Positions 1 through 10,127 of a DNA stretch of 64,000 bases are shown here, one piece after another; position 1 is the stretch's first letter; every line of letters begins with the position of its first letter. The stretch is from Bryobacterales bacterium KBS 96. GTDB taxonomy: Bacteria > Acidobacteriota > Terriglobia > Bryobacterales > Bryobacteraceae. The stretch lies in the NCBI GenBank assembly GCA_000381625.1, contig KB906767.1, positions 3,739,304 through 3,803,303 of the forward strand, given 5' to 3'. Both the position numbers and the translations under genes were made by a program. Under the pieces are notes generated by a model, which was not told the origin of the DNA, searched no databases, and saw only the letters and a program-made list of their open reading frames with translations.

Positions 1-785
<785 letters not shown>

Positions 786-796
786 TTAGCTGTCCT

Positions 797-1348
797 TTAA
801 GATACCGGAGAGAGCTGCTGGCGCAGCGCCTCAAGCCGTCCAAGCAGCGAGCCGTCGTATTCTTTGGAGCCGAACCGCGCGACGATTCCCCCGATAATGG
901 CCCCGTTGATCCTGTAGAGCGGCCTGACGCGCTTTCCCGTCGCTTCCACAAGCGCTTCCTCGACAGCTTGTTTTTGTTCGCCGGTTAGATCCGTTGCCGA
1001 GGTAATTTCCACGCGCGCAAGACCCAGTCGAATATCGATGGCCTCTTCAAAGCTCTCCAGGATGTGCCGGAGGTCTTTTACGCGCCGGTGTTCGACGATA
1101 ACCATGAGAAAATTGCGAATAAGTCGGTCCAGGCCATCTTCCTCGATGAGTTTCCCGACTAACGCGATTTTTTTACTCCGGGAAACCGCCGGCGATTGGA
1201 GAACCCGGTGCAAATCGGGCGAGATATCCAAAAGCTGCACCGCTTTTCGAAGCTGTTGCACGGCCTGCTCCGGAGCCAGATCCGAATCGGGAGCGAATAC
1301 AGCATCGGCAAGAGCGTCGGCGTAATGGATGGATAAAGCATTCGTCAT
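797..1348 (-). CDS. atpH: F1F0 ATP synthase subunit delta
   Basis: Peripheral-stalk subunit that ties the b dimer to the top of the alpha3beta3 head. The 183-residue product is the normal size. It has the all-helical N-terminal domain (IHYADALADAVF) and the conserved C-terminal segment with GGIVARFGSKEYDGS, in which this family usually has GG.. RIGD..iDgSv. The ATG overlaps the stop of atpF by 4 bp, so the two genes are translationally coupled. The neighbours on both sides are ATP synthase genes, which settles the assignment. Confidence 0.96.
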   Translation of the reverse strand: MTNALSIHYADALADAVFAPDSDLAPEQAVQQLRKAVQLLDISPDLHRVLQSPAVSRSKKIALVGKLIEEDGLDRLIRNFLMVIVEHRRVKDLRHILESFEEAIDIRLGLARVEITSATDLTGEQKQAVEEALVEATGKRVRPLYRINGAIIGGIVARFGSKEYDGSLLGRLEALRQQLSPVS

Positions 1349-1938
1349 GCGCTGACGACTCTCCTCGGCAACGCGTTCGCGAACGAGCGGACAAGCCGAT
1401 CGCGATCGGCTTCGTTTACGTTATCGCGCAAATGCGCCGTCGCCAGATCGACCGCCAACTGAACCGCATGCTGGCGCAACGTCAATTGCGCCTGACGCCG
1501 CAGCGACTCGATCTCGCGAGCGGTGTGATCGTAAATCCGCTCCATGGCCAGTCTGGTTTCCTCGTCGATGCGTTGGCTTTCTCGCTGCATCTCCGCTTTG
1601 GCCGCTTCGCGCAATCGTTGGATTTCGGCGCCGAGCGTCGCCATCTTGCGGTCGACCTCGGACGATCGGAATTCGGCTTCGATTTTTAGCCCGGTTGCAT
1701 CCTTAATGGCTCGCTGAATCTCTTCGGTGCGCGCGTTAAAGAAAGCAGGACCCTTTCGATAGGCCCAGTAACCGATGCCGCCGACGAGCAGGGCGAAATC
1801 AATCCATTTCCAGATGACCAGCGGGTCTTCATTGGATTGAAGCGCATTTCGATACGGGTGCGCAGAACGCTGCTCCTGCGCGCTTGCAGAAACCAGAATG
1901 GCGCCGGAGAGCGCCGCCAAAAGGAAAAGCCGTCTCAT
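1345..1938 (-). CDS. atpF: F1F0 ATP synthase subunit b
   Basis: Peripheral-stalk subunit of 197 residues. The N-terminus (MRRLFLLAALSGAILVSASAQ) looks like a cleavable signal peptide. A second hydrophobic segment (WIDFALLVGGIGYWAYRK, around residues 45-62) is the real membrane anchor. After it comes a long charged helix with the alanine, arginine and glutamate heptads typical of b (EEIQRAIKDATGLKIEAEF onward). A b subunit with a signal-peptide-like N-terminus is longer than the usual ~160 residues, but I recall such forms in Acidobacteria. It overlaps atpH by 4 bp and abuts the b' gene by one base. Confidence 0.93.
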   Translation of the reverse strand: MRRLFLLAALSGAILVSASAQEQRSAHPYRNALQSNEDPLVIWKWIDFALLVGGIGYWAYRKGPAFFNARTEEIQRAIKDATGLKIEAEFRSSEVDRKMATLGAEIQRLREAAKAEMQRESQRIDEETRLAMERIYDHTAREIESLRRQAQLTLRQHAVQLAVDLATAHLRDNVNEADRDRLVRSFANALPRRVVSA

Positions 1939-2387
1939 TAGGCGGCCCTCCGGCCCAACATGTTATCGATGATCTGTCTAGCAAGAGCACGGGCTTGCAC
2001 GGCCAGTTCCGCCGTGGCGCGATCGGTCTCTTCGGCTAGCTCCCGACGCGTCTCTTCGATCCGCGCTTCGCCGTGAGCACGCGCCGCCGAAATAGCCTGG
2101 GCCTGGTCCGCCAGCCAGCGCTTCCGCTGTGCTTCCTGCTCCCGGTGCAGATCCATTCTCGCAACCTGCAGCGCCTTCTCGAAGTCTGAAACCTTCTGGT
2201 CTGCCGCCGCAAAGGCCCGTTCAGCGAGCCGCCTCGCCCCTTCCGTTTCTTCGTTCCTTTTCTCAAGGACACGGTCCAACGGCCTGAAAAAAACATATTT
2301 CAGATACACCGTCAGAAAGACGAGCAAAAACATGGTCGGCACTGCTCTGAGCAGAAGTTCCGTGAGTTGCTTCAGTGTCGGATCCAT
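1938..2387 (-). CDS. F1F0 ATP synthase subunit b' (second b-type subunit)
   Basis: A second, shorter b-type peripheral-stalk subunit of 149 residues. One transmembrane helix (VPTMFLLVFLTVYLKYVFF, residues 16-34) is followed by RPLDRVLEKRNEETEGARR and a long charged coiled-coil helix. Having two different b genes in tandem implies a heterodimeric stalk, as in cyanobacteria and several other phyla. It is the first gene of the visible operon. No atpB (a) or atpE (c) gene lies immediately upstream, where the next gene is divergent, so the proton-channel genes must be elsewhere. The start codon lacks an obvious Shine-Dalgarno sequence. Confidence 0.9.
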   Translation of the reverse strand: MDPTLKQLTELLLRAVPTMFLLVFLTVYLKYVFFRPLDRVLEKRNEETEGARRLAERAFAAADQKVSDFEKALQVARMDLHREQEAQRKRWLADQAQAISAARAHGEARIEETRRELAEETDRATAELAVQARALARQIIDNMLGRRAA

Positions 2388-2728
2388 TCGAATTTGGAAA
2401 AGAGAGACGCGTTCAGGCGCACCCCTCGTGCGCGAGGATTTCTCGAAGATTTACGGTAGCACAAGAAGAATTATAGAATCAAGGCAAAGACGCCGCTCTA
2501 GCGCGCTATCCGTGAAACTTCTGGCGCCATTTTTACGGAGATTTACCTTTGCCGCAGGATAGAAATCCGTAGAACCTCGCCGGCAACCCTCCCCGCAGAG
2601 GCCCTTTGAAGATATTACTCCAATTTCTATACGAACGATCCCCGCTTCGCTCAATCCCCCCGCTTACTTCCACAGGCAAACAGTTCCTGGCGCGATCAGA
2701 TCCAACGGATTTAAGGAACCCATGTGCG
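2388..2728. other. Intergenic region between divergent atp operon and DUF4142 gene
   Basis: About 340 bp separate the divergent starts of the b' gene (minus) and the DUF4142 lipoprotein gene (plus). Promoters of both transcripts must lie here. I see no convincing -35/-10 pair, terminator, repeat or small coding sequence. AAGGAA at 2714-2719 is a plausible ribosome-binding site for the downstream plus-strand gene. Confidence 0.5.
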
Positions 2729-3286
2729 ATGCAGACCAATAACTGGATCGCGACCACAGGTTTGCCAGCGCTGGCCATCATGGCCTTGCTGATTGGGGCG
2801 GCGGCCTGCGAGGGAGCACACAAACAGGATGCGGCGGTCTCACCCAATGAGATCAACTTTCTCCAGGCGGTGCGACGCGAGAACGATGGCGACCTGGATC
2901 TGGCGCGGCTTGCCGTCCGGAACTCGAAGAATGCGGAAATCCGAGCATACGCGCAGAAAGTGCTTGCGAATCAAGAGATTGCGGAACGCGGCCTGGACGC
3001 GCTCGCTTCAGCGAAAAATGTGCAGTTGCCCTTGGGAGCCGGCGATGAGGACGCCGCCGAAGAAGCCAAACTGAAGGCCCTCTCCGGAGACGCCTTCGAC
3101 CGGGATTTCATCAAACAGATGATAAAGAATCACAAGAAGACGGTATCCAACTTCGCGAAGGAATCGAAGCATGCCGAGGATTCGGACGTAAAACAATACG
3201 CCTCGAAGACGCTGCCGCTCCTGAAAGAGCACTTGGCAAACGCAGAAACGATCCGTGACCAACTGGGCGGGCGCCCGAAGGGATGA
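2729..3286 (+). CDS. DUF4142 family lipoprotein (ferritin-like fold)
   Basis: 185-residue predicted lipoprotein. The start ATG at 2729 is chosen over longer options because AAGGAA sits 10 bases upstream and it gives a clean signal sequence ending in a lipobox (LLIGAAAC, Cys27). The body matches the DUF4142 pattern: NEINFLQAVRREN, a two-helix stretch ending YAQKVLANQ, then DRDFIKQMIKNHKKTV and a final helix (KTLPLLKEHLANAETI). The family forms a four-helix ferritin-like bundle, but most metal ligands are not conserved and its role is unknown. It stands alone between divergent and convergent neighbours, so context gives no clue. A periplasmic stress role is only a guess. Confidence 0.85.
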   Translation: MQTNNWIATTGLPALAIMALLIGAAACEGAHKQDAAVSPNEINFLQAVRRENDGDLDLARLAVRNSKNAEIRAYAQKVLANQEIAERGLDALASAKNVQLPLGAGDEDAAEEAKLKALSGDAFDRDFIKQMIKNHKKTVSNFAKESKHAEDSDVKQYASKTLPLLKEHLANAETIRDQLGGRPKG

Positions 3287-3287
3287 T

Positions 3288-3341
3288 CGTAATTAATGTC
3301 GCAGGCGAGACGATGCCTCGCCCCTGCAACCGAAGATTACG
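3288..3341. terminator. Inverted repeat between convergent genes, possible bidirectional terminator
   Basis: Stem-loop between the 3' ends of the DUF4142 gene (plus) and glyA (minus). An outer arm CGTAAT (3288-3293) pairs with ATTACG (3336-3341). An inner arm GCAGGCGAG (3301-3309) pairs with CTCGCC plus TGC (3317-3327), with a small bulge. There is no T-run on either side, so intrinsic termination is uncertain. The position between two convergent stops supports a 3'-end role. Confidence 0.5.
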
Positions 3342-3393
3342 AATGGCATCGGGTCGAGCATGCTCACAACGCCTCAATGCCGGAGCGAACTCG

Positions 3394-4674
3394 CTACACG
3401 GCGGCCATTTGCTGCCGCCATGCATAGAGCGGAAATCGCTCAGTCAGCGCCATAACGCGGTGGCGCACGTCGTCGATAACGCTTGCTTCCTGAAGATTGT
3501 CAAGCACCTGAGCAATCAGACGGCCTACTTCAACCATTTCCGTTTCGGCAAAGCCGCGCGTGGTAACGGCAGGACTTCCCAGACGGATGCCGCTCGGATT
3601 CAAAGGCGGGTTGGCGTCGAACGGAATCGAGTTTTTGTTGACCGTGATATAGGCTTCGTCCAGGGCCTTCTCGGCTTCCTTGCCGCGAACTCCCTTCGCG
3701 AACACGTCCACCAGCACAAGATGTGAATCGGTGCCGCCACTGACCACGCGGAAACCTTCCTTCTGTAGCGAGGCCGCGAGCGCCCGGGCGTTGGCGAGCA
3801 CTTGCGTCTGATAGCTTTTAAATTCGTCGGTCAGCGCTTCGAGGAAGCAAACGGCTTTCGCAGCGACCACGTGCACTAGCGGTCCGCCTTGGGTTCCTGG
3901 AAACACGGACTTGTCGATCGCTGGCCCGAACTTCTCGCGAGCCAGAATGAGGCCGGAACGTGGACCGCGTAGGGTCTTGTGCGTGGTCGTTGTCACGATA
4001 TCGGCATGCTCGCATGGATTGGGGTAAACGCCGGCCGCGACCAGACCCGAATAATGGGCCATATCCACCAGAAATGTCGCGCCGACCGAATCCGCGATCT
4101 CGCGAAATCGAGCGAAATCGATCGCCCGCGAATAAGCGCTAGCGCCCGCGATAATCATTTTCGGCCGGTGGTCGTCGGCGAGGCGCGCCACCTCGTCATA
4201 GTCGATCAGCTCATCTTCCTTGCGGACGCCGTACGCGACAACTTTGTAGAGCTTACCCGAGAAATTCAACGGGTGGCCATGGGTCAGGTGACCGCCGTGG
4301 GCCAGGTTCATTCCCAAAATGGTGTCGCCGGGCTGCAACACGGAGGCGTATGCCGCGGAGTTTGCCTGCGAGCCGGAGTGCGGCTGAACGTTGGCGTATT
4401 CCGCTCGGAACAGCTTCTTGGCGCGCTCCCGGGCGAGGTTTTCCACGATATCGGCAAATTCACAGCCACCGTAGTAGCGCTTGCCGGGATAGCCCTCGGC
4501 GTATTTATTCGTGAAGACGCTTCCGGTGGCTTCAAGCACGGCTTCGGAGGTGAAGTTCTCGCTGGCAATCAACTCGATGCGCGAGTGCTGGCGTTCGAGT
4601 TCCTTCTGGATGGCGGCGAAAATGTCTGGATCGACCTCGGCCAGCGGCCGGGCCATACGCTGCGTTTCAGTCAT
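3394..4674 (-). CDS. glyA: Serine hydroxymethyltransferase
   Basis: PLP enzyme that interconverts serine plus tetrahydrofolate with glycine plus 5,10-methylenetetrahydrofolate, the main source of one-carbon units in the cytoplasm. The 426 residues are normal for the bacterial enzyme. Visible signatures are [11 protein letters not shown] near the N-terminus, [15 protein letters not shown], the HSGSQAN turn, and the PLP lysine (about K233) in [14 protein letters not shown]. The ATG at 4674 gives the expected N-terminus. The gene is monocistronic here, with the next upstream gene divergent 200 bp away. No riboswitch-like element was recognised in its leader. Confidence 0.97.
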   Translation of the reverse strand: MTETQRMARPLAEVDPDIFAAIQKELERQHSRIELIASENFTSEAVLEATGSVFTNKYAEGYPGKRYYGGCEFADIVENLARERAKKLFRAEYANVQPHSGSQANSAAYASVLQPGDTILGMNLAHGGHLTHGHPLNFSGKLYKVVAYGVRKEDELIDYDEVARLADDHRPKMIIAGASAYSRAIDFARFREIADSVGATFLVDMAHYSGLVAAGVYPNPCEHADIVTTTTHKTLRGPRSGLILAREKFGPAIDKSVFPGTQGGPLVHVVAAKAVCFLEALTDEFKSYQTQVLANARALAASLQKEGFRVVSGGTDSHLVLVDVFAKGVRGKEAEKALDEAYITVNKNSIPFDANPPLNPSGIRLGSPAVTTRGFAETEMVEVGRLIAQVLDNLQEASVIDDVRHRVMALTERFPLYAWRQQMAAV

Positions 4675-4874
4675 GTGGTCTGTTTTAATTGTCTTATAAC
4701 CGTCGATGCGTTGCAGCGCACTTTTGATACCCGCCTTGCGAGAGAATCCCGCGGAAGCGGAAGTAGTTCGCCATCAATTACTTCTGAGTGCCGGGTATGC
4801 GCGGCCCTTGGGCGGATGCGGCGCCCTGCCGCTGGCGCTCGACCTTAGTTGAATAGCGGGCCAAAATACTTCGC

Positions 4875-6014
4875 ATGAATACTCAGGAACAGATCGCAGT
4901 GGATTGGAAAGCAGTGCGCGAGCAGTTTCCGGCGCTTCGCAATCGCACTTACCTGAACACCGCTACATATGGGCAGCTTCCGGCGATGAGCTCGCAAGCG
5001 GCGGTCGAACATTTTGCCAGGCGTGACAGGTTGGCCTGCGCCGATTTCCTGAGCTGGTTCGACGAACTGGAGCCCTTGCGGACGAATATCGGCCGGTTGA
5101 TCGGCGCGTCCGCCGGAGACATTGCTTTCATTAGCAACGCGAGCCAGGCCCTCGGGCTCGTAATGGGCGGAATCGATTGGCAGGAGGGCGACGAAATCCT
5201 CACACTTGAGCACGAATTCCCGAATCAGCTTTACGCGGCGCAGTGCATTCCCGGTGTTCGAGGCGTTATTTCCCGGCCGGCGGAGATTCAGGAGAGCATC
5301 ACGGATCGTACGCGGCTCGCGGTGCTGAGCACGGTCAATTACACAAGCGGGCTGCGTCCGGATCTAGAGCCAATTGTTCGGCATCTGCATAGCCGGGGCG
5401 CGCTGGTCTATCTCGACGGCACGCAAAGCGTGGGAGCTCTGCGCATCGACTGCGCGGAGCTGCAGCCCGATTTCCTGGCTGTTGACGCGTATAAGTGGCT
5501 GCTCTCGCCAAACGGCGCCGGTTTCCTATACGTGCGTCCTGACGTTCGGCGGTGGTTAAGACCGAATGTCATCGGCTGGCGGAGCGATAAGGACTGGCAC
5601 TCGGTGGAGAACCTGCATCATGGAGCGCCGCGGTTTTCAGATACTGCCGAAAAATATGAGGGCGGCATGCTGCCGTTTCCTTCGCTGTTTGCGATGAAAG
5701 AATCCGTACAATTGCTGGTCGATCTCGGCATGGATGCGATTGAAGCTCGTGTGCTGGAATTAGCCGCGAAGCTTCGGGAAGAGTTGCTCGCGCTCGGCGG
5801 CAGCGCGTATCCAACGCTCGGCGGCAACTTTCTGGAGTCGCAGATCTTGTTGATGAGGCTGCCGGAGGTCGATTCGTCGCAGCTTGCGAAACGTCTGCAG
5901 GAGCAAGAGATTCACGTGTCCGCACGCCGCGAATACCTGCGCGTGTCCCCACATTTCTACAACGATGAAAGCGACGTGGAGGAGTTTGTCGGGGCAGTGA
6001 AGGCATATCTGTAA
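4875..6014 (+). CDS. Class V aminotransferase / cysteine desulfurase-like PLP protein
   Basis: 379-residue fold-type I PLP enzyme. It opens FPALRNRTYLNTATYGQLP, has the cofactor-binding SNASQALGLVM loop, the LVYLDGTQSVGALRID strand and the PLP lysine (about K207) in DAYKWLLSPNGAGFLYV. This pattern is the aminotransferase class V group that includes isopenicillin-N epimerase-like and selenocysteine lyase/cysteine desulfurase-like enzymes. The mobile-loop cysteine of true NifS/IscS is not evident, so cysteine desulfurase activity is doubtful. The substrate cannot be told from sequence or from the unrelated neighbours. It begins at ATG 4875. Confidence 0.85.
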   Translation: MNTQEQIAVDWKAVREQFPALRNRTYLNTATYGQLPAMSSQAAVEHFARRDRLACADFLSWFDELEPLRTNIGRLIGASAGDIAFISNASQALGLVMGGIDWQEGDEILTLEHEFPNQLYAAQCIPGVRGVISRPAEIQESITDRTRLAVLSTVNYTSGLRPDLEPIVRHLHSRGALVYLDGTQSVGALRIDCAELQPDFLAVDAYKWLLSPNGAGFLYVRPDVRRWLRPNVIGWRSDKDWHSVENLHHGAPRFSDTAEKYEGGMLPFPSLFAMKESVQLLVDLGMDAIEARVLELAAKLREELLALGGSAYPTLGGNFLESQILLMRLPEVDSSQLAKRLQEQEIHVSARREYLRVSPHFYNDESDVEEFVGAVKAYL

Positions 6015-6071
6015 TTCAGTCGCGATCGCGCCACGGAGAACAGAAGAGCCAACAGCACGCGGGAATCCAGG

Positions 6072-6437
6072 CTAGCGCTCTGCCCGCCAGTGCCGGAGCC
6101 GCTGAACGTACACGAGCAAATTTACAACACAAACAGCCACTCCGGCCGCAATTAAGAAGGATTCTGGGAGATTCGGGTAGACGATCGAATCGAGGTAGTG
6201 TACGAGGAACCCTCCGTGATATGGATCGATTCCGGCTCTTTCTTCAAAGAATTCTTCCACGAGCGTGAGCGGACATGGCCACGGACCCAACTCCACCAGT
6301 AATCCCCAGATGAGTGACGCAATGTGGAACGCCGCTAGAAACGATCGATTGCGCGTGAAATAGGCGCCGGTGATAACCCAGACGATCCAAGCCAGATGAA
6401 AAGCGAGAACGATTTCAGCTAAAATCCGGTACGTCAT
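6072..6437 (-). CDS. DUF2784 family membrane protein
   Basis: 121-residue integral membrane protein with about four hydrophobic segments (ILAEIVLAFHLAWIVWVITG, FLAAFHIASLIWGLLVEL, and FLIAAGVAVCVVNLLVYVQR near the end). The motif GPWPCPLTLVEEFFEE, followed by YHGGFLVHYLDSIVYP, is characteristic of DUF2784. Function is unknown. It lies convergent with the aminotransferase gene and divergent from the SDR gene, with no operon partner. Confidence 0.85.
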   Translation of the reverse strand: MTYRILAEIVLAFHLAWIVWVITGAYFTRNRSFLAAFHIASLIWGLLVELGPWPCPLTLVEEFFEERAGIDPYHGGFLVHYLDSIVYPNLPESFLIAAGVAVCVVNLLVYVQRLRHWRAER

Positions 6438-6517
6438 TCGAGTTCATCGGTTTCAATTATGCGCGCGATTGCGCGTTGGGCGCACTCTTCGCTTGCATTG
6501 AGGTCTACTGAAAATAG

Positions 6518-7399
6518 ATGTCCACTGAAATCGCGGATCGGATCGGTAAGCCGCTCGCCGTCATTACGGGCGGGTCGAGCGGAATTGGCGCGACGTTCGC
6601 GCGCAGGCTGGCGCCGGATCATAATCTGCTGCTTATCGCTCGGCGCAAGGAGCGGCTGGAGGAGCTTGCAGCCGAGCTTTCGAGAACCTGTGGATCGAAT
6701 GTCGAGGTAATGGCGGCCGACCTGACGGTTGAGCAGGATCTCGCGGCGGTGTCGGAACGGTTGGAGAACGCCAAGGACCTCGCGCTTCTAGTGAACAACG
6801 CGGGATTCGGAAGCCGGGGACGCTTCTGGGAAGCCCCGATCGACATGCAGGAACAGATGCACCGGCTGCACGTAATGGCCCCTTTGCGTCTGACCCACGC
6901 GGCGCTTCGCAACATGGTTCTGCACGATTTCGGCGGGATTATCAATGTGGCCTCGGTTGCGGCGTTCATACGAAGCTCCGGCAGCACAAGCTACTGTTCA
7001 ACAAAAAGCTGGATGACGGTCTTCACGGAAACGCTTCACCTGGAGCTAAGGAGCATCCGGTCAAATGTGGTCGTACAGGCGCTCTGCCCCGGCTATACGT
7101 ACTCGGAATTCCACGACACGCTGGGAGTGAATCGGGAGAAACTGGCGCCGCGATCGTTCTGGCTAACGGCGGAGGAAGTGGTGGATGCCTCCCTTGACGG
7201 TCTGCGGCGGCGTAAGTTGTTTGTCGTCCCCGGCTGGCGGTATCGCTTGCTGACATCGCTGGTGTCAAAGATTCCGACGCGGCTCCGAGTGGCGTTTGAA
7301 TCCGCCACGACAAAAGTCCGATCGGGACAATTAGCGTCTTCGAGAAAGGAACCCGTCGGCATCGGGCAGAGCGGCGCCGATCAGGCTCCTGACCGGTAA
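6518..7399 (+). CDS. Short-chain dehydrogenase/reductase (SDR)
   Basis: 293-residue NAD(P)-dependent oxidoreductase of the classical SDR type. The Rossmann motif VITGGSSGIGATFA is at residues 15-28, NNAGFGSRG follows mid-protein, and the catalytic serine plus YxxxK (Y159, K163 in SYCSTKSW) are present. The C-terminal part with CPGYTYSEFHDTLG and LVVPGWRYRLLTSL-like text resembles the DltE/YqjQ subgroup of fatty-acid or acyl-related SDRs, but the substrate is unknown. The last ~70 bp overlap the 3' end of the convergent nucleotide-sugar dehydrogenase gene, so the two share coding DNA on opposite strands. Confidence 0.9.
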   Translation: MSTEIADRIGKPLAVITGGSSGIGATFARRLAPDHNLLLIARRKERLEELAAELSRTCGSNVEVMAADLTVEQDLAAVSERLENAKDLALLVNNAGFGSRGRFWEAPIDMQEQMHRLHVMAPLRLTHAALRNMVLHDFGGIINVASVAAFIRSSGSTSYCSTKSWMTVFTETLHLELRSIRSNVVVQALCPGYTYSEFHDTLGVNREKLAPRSFWLTAEEVVDASLDGLRRRKLFVVPGWRYRLLTSLVSKIPTRLRVAFESATTKVRSGQLASSRKEPVGIGQSGADQAPDR

Positions 7400-8623
7400 C
7401 CCGCTCGATTCGATCTGCGCGCGCATGCCGTCGTCGGGTTTTTGCGCAATCACAAGGTGATCCGCCCAGCCGAGGGTATCCTCCAAGCGCGCATCCAGAA
7501 GTCGGCCAATATGCGGAATCTGTTGCAGGATGAAATTCCGATTACTGCCGTAGATCGCATCGAGTTGGATGTGCGGATCGAAAACGCGCACTTCGCGGCC
7601 CTTGCCGATTAGTTGTTCAAGCAGAGCGACGACGGGGCTTTCGCGGAGATCGTCGGTGTTTTCTTTAAACGCCAGACCCAGCACGCCCAAGCGCCTCGCG
7701 GGCAAATCGAGCAGCAGGTCAATCGCACGATGCAAATGTTCCTGGTTGCTTGGCAGCGTGGCTTCGAGCAGCGGCAGTTTCAGGTCAAGCCGGCTGGCGC
7801 GATGCGCGAGCGCTCGCAGATCCTTCGGCAGGCACGAACCCCCGAATGCAAAGCCCGGCTTCAAGTAGGCTGGCGATATGTTGAGCTTGCGATCCTCGCA
7901 GAGAGCGCTCATCACTTCCGCCGCATCCATCTCCAGTGACTCGCATACGGTTCCAATCTCATTCGCGAACGCAATCTTCATCGCATGGAACGCATTGCAC
8001 GCGTATTTGATCATCTCGGCGGCCCGCAGTGAGACGATACACGGCGGGACGTTCAGCGGGCGATAGAGCGCGGCGACGCACTCGGCCGCGGCGGCATCGT
8101 CGCTGCCGGCGACGAGCAACGACGGCTCCATGAAATCCGCGATGGCGCTGCCTTCGCGAAGGAATTCGGGATTAGCCACCACGCGAATGCCGGGGAAGCG
8201 TCGCAGCGGCCGGATGATGTGCTCTTCGCATGTCCCTGGAAAAACAGTGCTGCGGACAACGAGCAGCAGCGGTTTGTCGCGATGGGGAAGCAGCGCTTCA
8301 ATTTCGCCGACGACCCGGCGGAGTTGCTCAAGCCCGAGGCTGCCATTCTTTTCCGAAGGAGTGCCGACACAAATAAATGCTACATCCGCATCAGCCATCC
8401 CCTCGGCCAGCGAAATAGCCGCGTCGAAGCGCCCGCGCGCAACCGTGTCTCGAACGATTTCTTCGAGTCCGGGCTCGTAGAAGGGAGCGCAGCCTTCGTT
8501 AACGCTTCGTACTTTGAACTCATCGCGATCGACTCCGGTGACACGGTAGCCAAGGCGCGCAAGGCATGCCGCCGAGACGCAGCCAACATAGCCGAGTCCC
8601 AGGACGGCAATCCGCGAAGACAT
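7331..8623 (-). CDS. UDP-glucose/GDP-mannose dehydrogenase family protein
   Basis: 430-residue cytoplasmic NAD+-dependent four-electron dehydrogenase that oxidises a nucleotide sugar to the uronic acid, feeding surface polysaccharide synthesis. The dinucleotide motif VLGLGYVGCVSAACLARLG is at the N-terminus from ATG 8623; a longer upstream reading is rejected because it precedes the Rossmann strand. Catalytic Cys264 lies in AFGGSCLPKDLRAL, and LGLAFKENTDDLRESP marks the C-terminal domain. The SCLPKDLRAL and TDDLRESP wording is closer to GDP-mannose dehydrogenases (AlgD-like) than to typical UDP-glucose ones, so the substrate is left open. No glycosyltransferase genes adjoin it. Confidence 0.9.
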   Translation of the reverse strand: MSSRIAVLGLGYVGCVSAACLARLGYRVTGVDRDEFKVRSVNEGCAPFYEPGLEEIVRDTVARGRFDAAISLAEGMADADVAFICVGTPSEKNGSLGLEQLRRVVGEIEALLPHRDKPLLLVVRSTVFPGTCEEHIIRPLRRFPGIRVVANPEFLREGSAIADFMEPSLLVAGSDDAAAAECVAALYRPLNVPPCIVSLRAAEMIKYACNAFHAMKIAFANEIGTVCESLEMDAAEVMSALCEDRKLNISPAYLKPGFAFGGSCLPKDLRALAHRASRLDLKLPLLEATLPSNQEHLHRAIDLLLDLPARRLGVLGLAFKENTDDLRESPVVALLEQLIGKGREVRVFDPHIQLDAIYGSNRNFILQQIPHIGRLLDARLEDTLGWADHLVIAQKPDDGMRAQIESSGLPVRSLIGAALPDADGFLSRRR

Positions 8624-8748
8624 AGTAGATAGTATCGGGCAAAGAGGCGCGGACTTCACAGTTTCGCGGCTTATCGGAAGTTCAGCCAACGCCCGCGGCC
8701 GGCCTACCAAACAGCCGCGTGGGGTTCGGATGATATAAACAGAGGTTC

Positions 8749-10023
8749 GTGCAACCTGTAACTGCCAAAAAACCTTTCTTCGGCTGGTTCATTGTCATCG
8801 CCAGCATTGTCACATTCGGCATCGCCGTGGGCGTGCCGTATTACAACCTGCCGTTTTTCTACGACTACTTCCAAAAGAGCTATGGTTGGCGGCTGGACCA
8901 GATCACTCTGGGCTTCCCTTTGGCGGCGCTGCTCACCATTTGGGTGGGGCCGATCCTCATCCCGCGCTTCAGTCCACGCAAACTGATTCTGGCGGGCACG
9001 GCCGCCACGGCCGTAGCCCTCTGCGGCTTCGGTTTGATGGGCGGGTCCATCTTCGTTTATTTCCTCTTCTGGTTCATCTACACCGTCGGTTACCTTTTTT
9101 CCGGTCCCATTCCTCACCAGATTCTCGTTTCATACTGGTTTCGTAAAAAGCGCGGAATGGCGATGGGACTGGTTTATGTCGGCGTGGGCCTGTTCGGGGC
9201 GCTCGGGGCGAAGTTCGTCAAACCGCTGACCGAAGCGTATGGCTTCCACGCGGCGCTGGTGGTGCTGGGCCTGCTGATGTTTCTGACATGGCCGCTCGCC
9301 TTTTTCGTGCTTCGCGATAAACCGGGAGAAAAGGGATTGTTTCCGGACGGCCTCGCCACGCCGCCGCCCGATTTGAAATTGAAGCCGCACTCCTACGGCG
9401 CGCTATTGAAGAGCTGGCCTTTTTGGCTGCTGTTGATTGGCAGCATCGCCTCCATCGGCTCCATCGGGTCGATCAATTTTCACATGAAATTCGTGTTCCG
9501 CGACGAAGGCTTCACCAGTCAAACCGCACTGAACTCAGTCTGGAGCACCGCTCAGTTCTGGATCCTGATTTCGAGCATTGTCGGACGCCTCAGCATCGGA
9601 TACTTTGCGGACGTGTTTTCGAAGAAATGGGTGATGACCGCGACCTATTTCATCGTTGCCGCAACGATTCCGCTGCTGCTGATGGTGCGTCCTCCGAAGG
9701 ATCCAATCTTTTTCGCGCTGGTATTCGGATTCGCGATGGGGGCGGACTACATGTTGATTCCGCTGATGGCGGCCGAGCAATTCGGCGTGAATACGCTGGC
9801 GAGAGCCATGGCGATTATTCTGCCGGCGAACACGATAGGACAAACCTGGATTCCGCAGCTTGTCTCCATCATGCGCGAACACTACGGCAGCTACCAGACG
9901 CCGATGGCATGGGTGTTCGGGCTGGCCATACTAGGCGCCATCGCAATCGCGATTCTGCCTCGCTATACGCCGCTTGTGGAACCGGCAGGTTCGATAGAGC
10001 GGACAACGAGTACGCAGGCGTAG
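8749..10023 (+). CDS. MFS transporter, oxalate/formate antiporter-like
   Basis: 424-residue inner-membrane carrier with about 12 hydrophobic helices. The N-terminal GWFIVIASIVTFGIAVGVPY, the cytoplasmic loop YWFRKKRGMAMGLVYVGVG and the mid-protein break after FFVLRDKPGEKGLFPDG are typical of the OFA / monocarboxylate-like branch of the major facilitator superfamily. The start is a GTG with AGAGG only three bases upstream, a tight spacing. The physiological substrate cannot be read from the sequence, and no catabolic operon adjoins it. Confidence 0.85.
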   Translation: MQPVTAKKPFFGWFIVIASIVTFGIAVGVPYYNLPFFYDYFQKSYGWRLDQITLGFPLAALLTIWVGPILIPRFSPRKLILAGTAATAVALCGFGLMGGSIFVYFLFWFIYTVGYLFSGPIPHQILVSYWFRKKRGMAMGLVYVGVGLFGALGAKFVKPLTEAYGFHAALVVLGLLMFLTWPLAFFVLRDKPGEKGLFPDGLATPPPDLKLKPHSYGALLKSWPFWLLLIGSIASIGSIGSINFHMKFVFRDEGFTSQTALNSVWSTAQFWILISSIVGRLSIGYFADVFSKKWVMTATYFIVAATIPLLLMVRPPKDPIFFALVFGFAMGADYMLIPLMAAEQFGVNTLARAMAIILPANTIGQTWIPQLVSIMREHYGSYQTPMAWVFGLAILGAIAIAILPRYTPLVEPAGSIERTTSTQA

Positions 10024-10127
10024 CCAGGAGCAAGAGCGCCAGTGTGGATGGGTCGTTGAAACACGCCCGCAAAACGCCGCTCCTTTACAGTCGCGGTTCG
10101 GTGCAGGGTGTGTAACGCAGGAATCAC

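Noticed and set aside
3979-4848. 289-codon plus-strand open frame antisense to glyA
   Set aside because: It is a shadow of glyA in a high-GC genome; the glyA frame on the minus strand has full family motifs.
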